Made by a program: the position numbers and the translations under genes. From an uncultured Opitutia bacterium (GTDB lineage Bacteria > Verrucomicrobiota > Verrucomicrobiia > Opitutales > UBA953), in assembly GCA_903921665.1 (NCBI GenBank), contig CAIXQT010000348.1, positions 1 to 5,910 of the forward strand: DNA of 5,910 nt, read 5' to 3'. Below are positions 1-5,910 of this stretch, in pieces. Below the pieces are notes generated by a model. The model did not search any database, was not told where the DNA came from, and saw only the letters and a list, made by a program, of their open reading frames with translations. Every line of letters starts with the position of its first letter. Within the stretch, counting starts at the first letter, position 1.

Positions 1-632
1 ATGGAGGCCTTGTGCCAAGCATCGATGCCGTCGACGTCGAGCGTCGGGTCGGCTTCGGCGTAGCCGAGTTCCTGGGCTTCCTTGAGGGCGTCAGCGAAGG
101 ACAGGCCATCTTCGCCCATGCGGGTGAGGATATGGTTACAGGTGCCGTTCAGGATGCCGACGATCAACTCGAAGCGGTTGGCGACGAGGCCTTCGCGGAT
201 GGCCTTGATGATCGGGATGCCGCCGGCGACGCTGGCTTCGAAGAGGAACTGGCCGCCATGCTTGCGGACGGCCTGGAAGATCTCGGGGCCATGTTCGCAG
301 AGCAGGGCTTTGTTCGCGGAGACGACGACCTTGCCGAGGCGCAGGGCGCGCAGGGTGAGTTCGCGGGCCTTGGTGGTGCCGCCGATGAGTTCGCAGACCA
401 CGTGGACCTTCGGGTCGTCGATGATCTCATTGACGTTGGTGGTCAGCTTGGCGGCCGGGATCTTGACGGCGCGCTTCTTCTTCAGGTCCCGGACGGAGGC
501 CTTGCGGAGGTCGAGCTTCACGCCGAGGCGCGATTCGAGGTCGGCTTGCTTGTCATGCAGGTGCTTCCAGACGCCTTGGCCGACGGTGCCGAAGCCGAGG
601 ATGCCGATGCCGATGGTGCGAGAGGCGGTCAT
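1..632 (-). CDS. hom: Homoserine dehydrogenase, N-terminal 210 residues (3' end beyond the window)
   Basis: Homoserine dehydrogenase reduces aspartate semialdehyde to homoserine with NAD(P)H in the cytoplasm, the branch-point step towards threonine and methionine. Visible in the sequence: a Rossmann nucleotide-binding motif GFGTVG at residues 13-18; SANKALL at 105-111, whose Lys108 matches the conserved lysine of the family's 'ANK' motif; FEASVAGGIPIIKAI at 131-145; GILNGTCNHILTRM at 159-172; and the substrate-site segment AEADPTLDVDGIDAWHK at 192-208, with Asp204 and Lys208 in the spacing of the family's catalytic Asp/Lys pair. There is no aspartokinase domain ahead of it, so it is the monofunctional type. 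The rest of the catalytic domain and any C-terminal ACT domain lie outside the window. The ATG at 632 is chosen because the Rossmann strand begins a few residues after it. It lies 10 bases after the plsY stop and has no clear ribosome-binding site, so it is probably co-transcribed with plsY and serA. Confidence 0.95.
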   Translation of the reverse strand, partial: MTASRTIGIGILGFGTVGQGVWKHLHDKQADLESRLGVKLDLRKASVRDLKKKRAVKIPAAKLTTNVNEIIDDPKVHVVCELIGGTTKARELTLRALRLGKVVVSANKALLCEHGPEIFQAVRKHGGQFLFEASVAGGIPIIKAIREGLVANRFELIVGILNGTCNHILTRMGEDGLSFADALKEAQELGYAEADPTLDVDGIDAWHKAS

Positions 633-642
633 TGCGAAAAGG

Positions 643-1284
643 TCAGGCTTGCTTGACGAAGCGGTTTTCGGTGCCGGCAAGCAGGCGACCGATGTTGGAA
701 CGATGCGTCCAGACGTTGAAGGCGGCGATGGCCGCGGCGAACCAGAACTCAGGCTGGCCGAAGGTCAGCGAAGTGAAAAGAGGGAGGAGCCAGCAGCTCA
801 GCGGCAACGAGACGCCGAGGGCGATCGAGGCCAGGGAGACGAAGCGCGAGAGCACGAAGACGATACCCCAGATGGCGGCACCGATGAGGATGGGGACAGG
901 CAGCAGCACCAGCAGGCCGCCGATGGTGGAAGCCACGCCCTTGCCGCCCTTGAATTTCAGGAAGCAGGAGAAGCAGTGGCCGAGCAACGTGCCGACGAAG
1001 CCGGCGACGCAGATCGTGAAATGGATGTCGGACGCCGCGGGAGTTTCGCCGACGCGCAGCAGAAGGTGAGGCAGGCCGGCTCCGACGAAACCCTTGAGGG
1101 CGTCGAGGGCGAAGACGAGGTTGCCAGGACCTTTGCCCAGCACGCGCTTGACGTTGGTGGCGCCGGGATTGCCGGAGCCTTCCTTCAGGATGTCGACGCC
1201 ATGCTTCTTCGCCACGAGCACGGCGAAGTTGACGGAACCGATGAGGTAGCCGAGCAGGGCGAAGATTCCGATGGCCGCGAACAT
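643..1284 (-). CDS. plsY: Acyl-phosphate:glycerol-3-phosphate acyltransferase PlsY
   Basis: PlsY is an integral inner-membrane enzyme that transfers the acyl group from acyl-phosphate to glycerol-3-phosphate, giving lysophosphatidic acid, the first committed step of phospholipid synthesis in most bacteria. It normally works with PlsX, which is not in this window. The 213-residue length is normal. All three conserved cytoplasmic motifs are intact: SGNPGATN at residues 37-44 (motif 1), GHCFSCFLKFKGGKGVAS at 102-119 (motif 2, with the glycine-rich phosphate-binding part) and THRSNIGRLLAGTENR at 193-208 (motif 3). Hydrophobic stretches near 2-22, 88-101, 121-145, 146-170 and 179-192 fit the usual multi-pass topology. 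The ATG at 1284 follows the serA stop after only 3 bases (TAA-GCG-ATG) in the same frame, which suggests translational coupling. No strong ribosome-binding site is visible. Confidence 0.97.
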   Translation of the reverse strand: MFAAIGIFALLGYLIGSVNFAVLVAKKHGVDILKEGSGNPGATNVKRVLGKGPGNLVFALDALKGFVGAGLPHLLLRVGETPAASDIHFTICVAGFVGTLLGHCFSCFLKFKGGKGVASTIGGLLVLLPVPILIGAAIWGIVFVLSRFVSLASIALGVSLPLSCWLLPLFTSLTFGQPEFWFAAAIAAFNVWTHRSNIGRLLAGTENRFVKQA

Positions 1285-1287
1285 CGC

Positions 1288-2892
1288 TTACGCTTCGATC
1301 AGCTTGGCGCTGACGATCGCCGGATTGCGGAGGATCTCGGCGATGGCGGAGGCTCCCGGAGCGGTGTCGAGCTGGTAGACGGCCAGGGCGTTAGAGCCGC
1401 CGGAGCGGCTCAGGGCCATGTTGGCGATGTTCACGCGTTCCTTGGCGAGCAGGGTGCCGAGGGCGCCGATGATGCCGGGCTGGTCTTGGTTCTCGATGAG
1501 GAGCAGCTTGCCTTCGGGGATGAACTCGAGGGTGCGGCCGTTGATCGAGACGATGCGTGGGGACTGGGCCTTGCCGATGACCGTGCCGGCGACGGAGACG
1601 GACTTGCCGCCCGCGAGCATGGCTTCGACGAGGATGAGTTCCTTGTAATCGGCTTCGGCGGAAGAGCGGACGGTCTGGACCTCGACGCCGAGGGCCTTGA
1701 GCTTGCCGGGGGCGTTGACGTCGGTGACGCCTTCGACGATGCCGCGCAGGTAGCCGCGCTGGATGGCGCGGGCGATGGCGTTGGCGCCCTGGTCGGAGCC
1801 GGTGCCGAAGGTCGTCAGGCGCAGCGATTCGATGCGACCCGGAGCGGCGAGCTGGCGGGCGATGGCGCCGAGCTTCTGCGCGAGGGAGAGGAACGGCTTG
1901 ATCGCGGCGAGCGTCTGGGAATCGACGGAAGGCAGGTTGACCGCGTTGGCGGGCGAGCCGCCGCCCAGCACGGTGATCGCGGCTTCGGCGACTTCGACGC
2001 CGACGTTCTCCTGGGCTTCGGCGGTGGAGGCGCCGAGGTGCGGGGAGAGGTGGGCCTTCGGGAGGGAGCGGAGCGGGTGGTCCTTGGCGAGGGGCTCTTC
2101 GACGAACACGTCGAAGCCGCAGCCGCCGCACTTGCCGGATTTAAGGGCTTCGGTGAGCGCGGCTTCGTCGACGATGCCGCCACGGGCGCAGTTCACGATC
2201 TTCACGCCCTTCTTCATCTTGGCGAAGGCGGCTTCATCGACCATGCCTTCGGTCGCGCCCTGCTTGCCCTTCTCGATGAGAGGCATGTGGACGGTGATGT
2301 AGTCGGAGAGGGCGAAGACTTCGTCGAGGGTCGCGATGGAGACGCCGAGGGCCTTGGCGCGGGCTTCGGTGAGGTAAGGGTCGTAAGCGAGGACCTTCAT
2401 GCCGAACGCCAAGGCGCGCTTGGAGACTTCGGCGCCGATGCGGCCGAGGCCGAGCACGCCGAGGGTCTTGCCGAAGAGCTCGGAGCCCGAGAGGGTCTTG
2501 CGATCCCATTTGCCTTCGCGCATCGACTGGACGGCTTCCGGCACCGGGCGGGCGAGGGAGAGGAGGTGGGTGAAGGTGAGCTCGGCGGTCGCGACGGTGT
2601 TGCCCGAAGGGGTGTTCATCACGATGACGCCGCGTTCAGTGGCGGCTTCGACGTCGATGTTGTCGACGCCCACGCCGGCGCGGCCGACGCAGACGAGGCG
2701 CTGGGCGGCGGCGAGGACTTCGCGGGTGATCTGGGTCTCGGAGCGGACCAGGATGGCGTCCACGTCCACGACGAGGCTCAGGACCTGTTCGGGGGTGGAG
2801 CCGTAGGCTTCGACGACCTCATAGCCGGGCTGGGCTTTGAGGAGGGCGACTCCGGTGGGCGAGATCTTGTCGGCGACGAGTACCTTGGGCAT
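1288..2892 (-). CDS. serA: D-3-phosphoglycerate dehydrogenase, long ACT-domain form
   Basis: SerA oxidises 3-phosphoglycerate to 3-phosphohydroxypyruvate with NAD+, the first step of serine synthesis in the cytoplasm. The 534 residues match the long form of the family. Domain order: N-terminal substrate half (about 1-98 plus the helix after 290); NAD-binding Rossmann domain (about 99-285) with GLGRIG at 148-153; catalytic arginine in NCARGG (Arg237); catalytic glutamate in DVFVEEP (Glu265/266); catalytic histidine in PHLGAST (His285). An intervening allosteric substrate-binding region follows (about 317-445), then a C-terminal ACT domain (about 463-534) opening with LLLIENQDQPGIIGALG, the usual serine feedback site. 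The frame stays open 19 codons upstream to an ATG at 2949, but the family begins right at MPKVLVADKISPTG, so the ATG at 2892 is preferred. Odd point: the segment before the catalytic glutamate reads CGGCGFDVF, with two cysteines (255 and 258). Its stop lies 3 bases before plsY. Confidence 0.97.
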   Translation of the reverse strand: MPKVLVADKISPTGVALLKAQPGYEVVEAYGSTPEQVLSLVVDVDAILVRSETQITREVLAAAQRLVCVGRAGVGVDNIDVEAATERGVIVMNTPSGNTVATAELTFTHLLSLARPVPEAVQSMREGKWDRKTLSGSELFGKTLGVLGLGRIGAEVSKRALAFGMKVLAYDPYLTEARAKALGVSIATLDEVFALSDYITVHMPLIEKGKQGATEGMVDEAAFAKMKKGVKIVNCARGGIVDEAALTEALKSGKCGGCGFDVFVEEPLAKDHPLRSLPKAHLSPHLGASTAEAQENVGVEVAEAAITVLGGGSPANAVNLPSVDSQTLAAIKPFLSLAQKLGAIARQLAAPGRIESLRLTTFGTGSDQGANAIARAIQRGYLRGIVEGVTDVNAPGKLKALGVEVQTVRSSAEADYKELILVEAMLAGGKSVSVAGTVIGKAQSPRIVSINGRTLEFIPEGKLLLIENQDQPGIIGALGTLLAKERVNIANMALSRSGGSNALAVYQLDTAPGASAIAEILRNPAIVSAKLIEA

Positions 2893-2981
2893 GGCGATAG
2901 GGTATAAAAGTTTGCGTGAGTCATAAATGCCCGCCCAAGGCAAAGGCAAGCACCTACCCCCGTCTGGCTGTCATAGCGGGC
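2893..2981 (-). promoter_or_regulatory. Intergenic gap with AT-rich patch, probable serA promoter region
   Basis: This 89-base gap between the helicase stop and the serA start is the only sizeable non-coding space in the window. About 33 bases closest to serA (roughly 2897-2929) are clearly richer in A and T than the surrounding DNA, as expected at a promoter. The best sigma-70-like pair on the minus strand is weak: TTGCCT at 2949-2944 and TTTATG at 2927-2922, 16 bases apart. A second -10-like TATACC at 2906-2901 has no good partner and would place the transcript start almost at the serA ATG, giving a leaderless message. No convincing Shine-Dalgarno sequence precedes serA. The region is inferred to be regulatory from its position and composition; the individual boxes are not reliable. 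Confidence 0.35.
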
Positions 2982-5033
2982 CTAAAGCCGACGATGGGCA
3001 TAATCCGCCAATTCGTAACAATCCGGGCTCATTTCTTCCAGAAAACGGCAGGGATCCAGCGGGCGGTAGCCTTCGCCGGAGACGGCGAAGCGGGGGGCGA
3101 AAAGGAACAGCATGTTCTCGGCCCGGGTGCAGGCGACATAGAACAACCGGCGCTCTTCCTCGACATCGCCCTCATCGATGGCGCGGGTCAGCGGAAGGAG
3201 GCCGTCGGCCACCCCCAGAAGGAAGACGATCGGGAATTCGAGGCCCTTGGACTGGTGGATCGTGGTGAGGCGGAGCATGTCCTCTTCCGGTTCGGCTTTC
3301 TTGTCGGAGGATTCGCCGTTCAGCAGGGCCACCTGGGCGACCAGGTCGCCGACATCTTCGAATTTCGAAGCGAAACCGATCAGGCCTTGGAGGTCTTGCT
3401 CGCGGTCCTTCCAGTCGGGGAAGATCGTCTTGATGAAACCGCCGTACCATCCCTCGATGCAGACGCGGACGGTCTCGGCCGGCGTGCGCGCGACCTTGAT
3501 GGAGTTGGCGTCGGAAGCGGCGACGAAGAGGTCGGGCGCGGGCGTGACGGGCCCCGGCTTGGCCTTCGCGGCCTCGAGACCTTCGAGCATGTCCTCGAGC
3601 GTGATCGTGAGGTCGTTGAAGTCGTCCTTGGCGGATTCCGGCGCGCGTTTGAGCACGGTGTCGGCGCGCAGCGCGCGAACCATGCCGCGGCCTTGGGCCT
3701 GCTCGGCCTCGCGGGCGGCCTTGCTGATCTTCTCCGCGGCGACGGGGCCGACCTTCGGGAGCAGGCAAAGCAGGCGGGAGAGCGCGACCTGGTCGAGCGG
3801 ATTATGGACGAACCGCAGGTGCGCCAGGATGTCCTTCACGTGCGCGAGGTCGAAGAACTTATGGCCGCTGGTGATGACGAACGGTACGCCCATGGCGTTG
3901 AGTTCCATCTGCAGTTCGAGCGACTGGTAGTGCGCGCGATAGAGCACGTGGATGTCTTTCAAGGCATGGCCGTCATGATGCAGCTGCATGATCTTGCGGA
4001 CCACGAGCTTCGCCTGCTGCGAGGTGTCGCCGACGGTGAAGACGGTGGGCTGTGGGCCGCGCTGGCGGACGGCCTTGAGGCGGCGGTCGAAGCCTTCGAT
4101 GCGGGGGCGATGGCTGAGGATCTCGTTGGCGAAGGCCAGGATCTCCGGCGTCGAACGGTAGTTCGTGTCAATCGTGTGGATCAGCGTGCCCGGATGGCGG
4201 TTCGGGAAGGCCACGATGTTCTCCCAGTCGGCGCCGCGCCAGGTGTAGATGCACTGGGCGTCATCGCCGACGGCCATGATCTGGTGTTCGCTGGCGAGCA
4301 GGTCGATGATGCGGCTTTGCAGGCGGTTGGTGTCTTGGAACTCATCCACCAAGATGTGGCGGAAGCGCTGGCGATAATGGGCCAGCGCGGCCGGGTCGTT
4401 CTCGAGGATGTGAAGCCAGAGGCTCAGCAGGTCGTCGAAGTCGCAAAGGTTGCGCTCCTTCTTGGCGGCCTCGTAGCTCGTGCAGAACTGCACCAGCTTC
4501 TCGGGGCCGCCCTTCATCCAGTCGAGGCGCTCGGCCATGACGTCCGGCAGCGGTCGCAGGGTGTTCCGGGCGTGAGAGTAAGCGTCGAGGATGACGGACG
4601 CCTTGGGGTTCGTCTTGTCCTTGATGAAGGCGCCGTCGATCGACTTCACGATCTCGGAGAACAGCTGCTCGGATTCCTTCTGATCGAGGATGGTGAAGTC
4701 CGGCGAACGTGAGGCCACGGCCGCGTTGCGGCGGAGGATGCGTTGGCCGATCGAGTGGAAGGTGCCGCCCCAGAACTGCCCACGTGGCACGCCCGTGAGG
4801 TCTTCGACGCGCTCGAGCATCTCCTTGGCGGACTTGTTCGTGAAGGTCAGCAGGAGGATGTCCCAGGGCTTGGCGCCTTGGTGCAGCAGCCAAGCGACGC
4901 GGTAGGTGAGGGTGCGGGTCTTGCCTGAGCCTGCGCCGGCGAGCACGAGCGCGGGCCCGCGCGGCGAGGTCACCGCGGCGTACTGCTCGTCGTTGAGCTC
5001 GCCGCGGAAGTCGACGGGGGGCAGGCCTTCCAC
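2982..5033 (-). CDS. UvrD/PcrA/Rep-family ATP-dependent DNA helicase (superfamily 1A)
   Basis: An SF1A 3'-5' DNA helicase/translocase of the UvrD/PcrA/Rep group, acting in DNA repair or replication restart. The full motif set is intact over 683 residues: Q-motif LNDEQ (13-17), Walker A AGAGSGKT (32-39), Ia TFTNKSAKEM (63-72), Ib GTFHSIG (90-96), Walker B VDEFQDTN (229-236), III GDDAQCIYTWRGA (256-268), IV TNYRST (290-295), the LYRAH segment (364-368), V TTIHQSKGLEFP (590-601) and VI EEERRLFYVACTRAE (625-639). The 2B region includes HKFFDLAHVKDILAHL (391-406) and LPKVGPVAAEKI (425-436). The protein stops about 20 residues after RFLEEM (663-668), so the C-terminal tail of UvrD and PcrA, which carries their Tudor-like fold, is missing. 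The start is GTG at 5033, because an in-frame TAA (the lipA stop) lies just two codons upstream and the Q-motif begins 12 residues in. Which of uvrD, pcrA or rep it best matches cannot be settled here, so no symbol is given. Confidence 0.95.
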   Translation of the reverse strand: MEGLPPVDFRGELNDEQYAAVTSPRGPALVLAGAGSGKTRTLTYRVAWLLHQGAKPWDILLLTFTNKSAKEMLERVEDLTGVPRGQFWGGTFHSIGQRILRRNAAVASRSPDFTILDQKESEQLFSEIVKSIDGAFIKDKTNPKASVILDAYSHARNTLRPLPDVMAERLDWMKGGPEKLVQFCTSYEAAKKERNLCDFDDLLSLWLHILENDPAALAHYRQRFRHILVDEFQDTNRLQSRIIDLLASEHQIMAVGDDAQCIYTWRGADWENIVAFPNRHPGTLIHTIDTNYRSTPEILAFANEILSHRPRIEGFDRRLKAVRQRGPQPTVFTVGDTSQQAKLVVRKIMQLHHDGHALKDIHVLYRAHYQSLELQMELNAMGVPFVITSGHKFFDLAHVKDILAHLRFVHNPLDQVALSRLLCLLPKVGPVAAEKISKAAREAEQAQGRGMVRALRADTVLKRAPESAKDDFNDLTITLEDMLEGLEAAKAKPGPVTPAPDLFVAASDANSIKVARTPAETVRVCIEGWYGGFIKTIFPDWKDREQDLQGLIGFASKFEDVGDLVAQVALLNGESSDKKAEPEEDMLRLTTIHQSKGLEFPIVFLLGVADGLLPLTRAIDEGDVEEERRLFYVACTRAENMLFLFAPRFAVSGEGYRPLDPCRFLEEMSPDCYELADYAHRRL

Positions 5034-5036
5034 GGG

Positions 5037-5910
5037 TTAGCGGGCGGGTCGCTGGCGGCGATCCATCAGGCTGAACTTCGCGACCTGTTCGTCGGCGCGG
5101 TAGGAGGAGCGGACCAGCGGGCCGGACTCGACATGCTTGACGCCGACCTCGAGCGCGAAGGCTTTCCATTCGGCGAACTCGTCAGGCGTCACCCAGCGAT
5201 CGATGGGGGCATGTTCCTTGCTCGGCGAGAGATACTGGCCGATCGTCAGGATATCGACGTCGGCTGCGGCGATGTCGCGGATGAGCTGGGCGACTTCGTC
5301 CTTCTGTTCGCCGATGCCAAGCATGATGCCGGTCTTCGTGATGAAGTCGCGGGACTTGGCGTGCTTGAGCACCCAGAAAGAGCGGTCGTAGCGGGCGGTC
5401 TTGCGGATCGGGCGCTGCAGGCGTTCGACCGTCTCGAGGTTGTGGTTCAGGATGTCGGGCCGCGCGTCGAGGAGCGTGTCGAGGTGGGCCTGTTCGCCGC
5501 GGAAGTCGGCCGGCAGGACCTCGATGGTCGTCTTCGGGCAACGGTGGCGGGTGGCGCGGATCGTCGCGGCCCAGACGGAAGCGCCGCCGTCTTTGAGGTC
5601 GTCGCGGGCGACGGAGGTGATGACCACATGCTTGAGGTTCATCAGCGCGATGGACTCGGCCACGCGGGCCGGTTCGCCGAGGTCGAGTTCGCTGGGTCGG
5701 CCGGAGAGGACCGCGCAGAACGTGCAGGAGCGGGTGCAGACGTTGCCGAGGATCATCACCGTGGCGCTACCGCGGGACCAGCATTCGCCCATGTTCGGGC
5801 ATTGGGCGGACTGGCAGACCGTGTGGAGCTTGTGCTCGTCGACGTTCTTCTTGGTCTCCAGGAAGTCCGGGCCGCTGGGGAGCTTGGCGCGGAGCCAATC
5901 GGGTTTGCGG
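5037..5910 (-). CDS. lipA: Lipoyl synthase (5' end beyond the window)
   Basis: LipA is a radical-SAM enzyme that inserts two sulfur atoms into the octanoyl chain on lipoyl-dependent proteins such as the E2 subunits of pyruvate and 2-oxoglutarate dehydrogenase and glycine cleavage H protein. The visible 290 residues (numbered from the window edge) start at RKPDWLRAKLPSG, close to the usual beginning of the core, so probably only some 10-25 residues are missing. The auxiliary 4Fe-4S cluster motif is present as C-X4-C-X5-C (Cys32, 37, 43; VCQSAQCPNMGECW). The radical-SAM cluster is C-X3-C-X2-C (Cys58, 62, 65; NVCTRSCTFCAV). The C-terminal RSSY motif (267-270), whose serine ligates the auxiliary cluster, is intact. 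A methionine at 5792 lies inside the first cysteine motif and cannot be the start. The gene ends 3 bases before the helicase GTG, suggesting a shared transcript. No lipB is visible; it could lie upstream. Confidence 0.97.
   Translation of the reverse strand, partial: RKPDWLRAKLPSGPDFLETKKNVDEHKLHTVCQSAQCPNMGECWSRGSATVMILGNVCTRSCTFCAVLSGRPSELDLGEPARVAESIALMNLKHVVITSVARDDLKDGGASVWAATIRATRHRCPKTTIEVLPADFRGEQAHLDTLLDARPDILNHNLETVERLQRPIRKTARYDRSFWVLKHAKSRDFITKTGIMLGIGEQKDEVAQLIRDIAAADVDILTIGQYLSPSKEHAPIDRWVTPDEFAEWKAFALEVGVKHVESGPLVRSSYRADEQVAKFSLMDRRQRPAR

Noticed and set aside
82..2907. 941-codon plus-strand open frame spanning hom, plsY and serA
   Set aside because: It is antisense to three well-supported genes, its product is a low-complexity Asp/Glu/Gly/Ala/Arg-rich sequence with no recognisable domain, and it is codon-registered with serA and plsY. 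The missing TTA, CTA and TCA codons explain it.
2893..2949. Extended serA start at the ATG at 2949, adding 19 residues
   Set aside because: The added residues do not match the family, which begins at the MPKVLVADK segment. They would also cover the AT-rich likely promoter.
2929..2981. Possible terminator after the helicase gene: GCCCGC (2976-2981) and GCGGGC (2929-2934) on the minus strand
   Set aside because: The 6-base stem encloses a 41-base loop and is followed by ATTTATG rather than a run of T, so it does not look like an intrinsic terminator.
2916..4712. 598-codon plus-strand open frame
   Set aside because: It is exactly antisense and in codon register with the helicase gene, with no recognisable motif. 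It is a shadow of codon bias.
5037..5792. lipA as a complete 251-residue gene starting at 5792
   Set aside because: That methionine lies between the second and third cysteines of the auxiliary cluster motif. Conserved LipA sequence continues upstream to the window edge.
1..5910. Mobile element, CRISPR array, tRNA/rRNA, toxin-antitoxin or defence system
   Set aside because: I saw no repeat arrays, inverted-repeat ends, transposase motifs or RNA-gene signatures. The genes fill almost the whole window and all are housekeeping types.

Overview
The window is a compact stretch of bacterial chromosome with five housekeeping genes, all on the minus strand. In transcription order they are lipA (lipoyl synthase, 5' end cut off), a UvrD/PcrA/Rep-type DNA helicase, serA (D-3-phosphoglycerate dehydrogenase), plsY (glycerol-3-phosphate acyltransferase) and hom (homoserine dehydrogenase, 3' end cut off). 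All five are recognised from intact family motifs. The two edge genes are truncated only by the window boundary.

The DNA is GC-rich. The codons TTA, CTA and TCA are absent from serA and plsY and nearly absent from the helicase gene, which explains the very long but meaningless open frames on the plus strand. None of the four visible start codons has a clear Shine-Dalgarno sequence. These traits, together with the lipoyl synthase and SerA sequence style, would fit a high-GC Verrucomicrobiota-like bacterium. That assignment is a guess from memory of the families and is not established by this sequence.

Layout: lipA ends 3 bases before the GTG start of the helicase gene. The helicase gene is followed by an 89-base gap with an AT-rich patch, the only intergenic space of any size, which probably carries the serA promoter. 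serA ends 3 bases before plsY, and plsY ends 10 bases before hom. The likely transcription units are therefore (...)lipA-helicase and serA-plsY-hom(...), although read-through across the gap is possible.

The second unit combines two amino-acid biosynthesis dehydrogenases (serine, and threonine/methionine) with a phospholipid-synthesis acyltransferase. The first combines cofactor synthesis with DNA repair. The groupings look like ordinary housekeeping clustering rather than one dedicated pathway. I found no mobile element, CRISPR array, RNA gene, toxin-antitoxin pair or defence gene, and no sign of a new biological system. The findings listed are modest.
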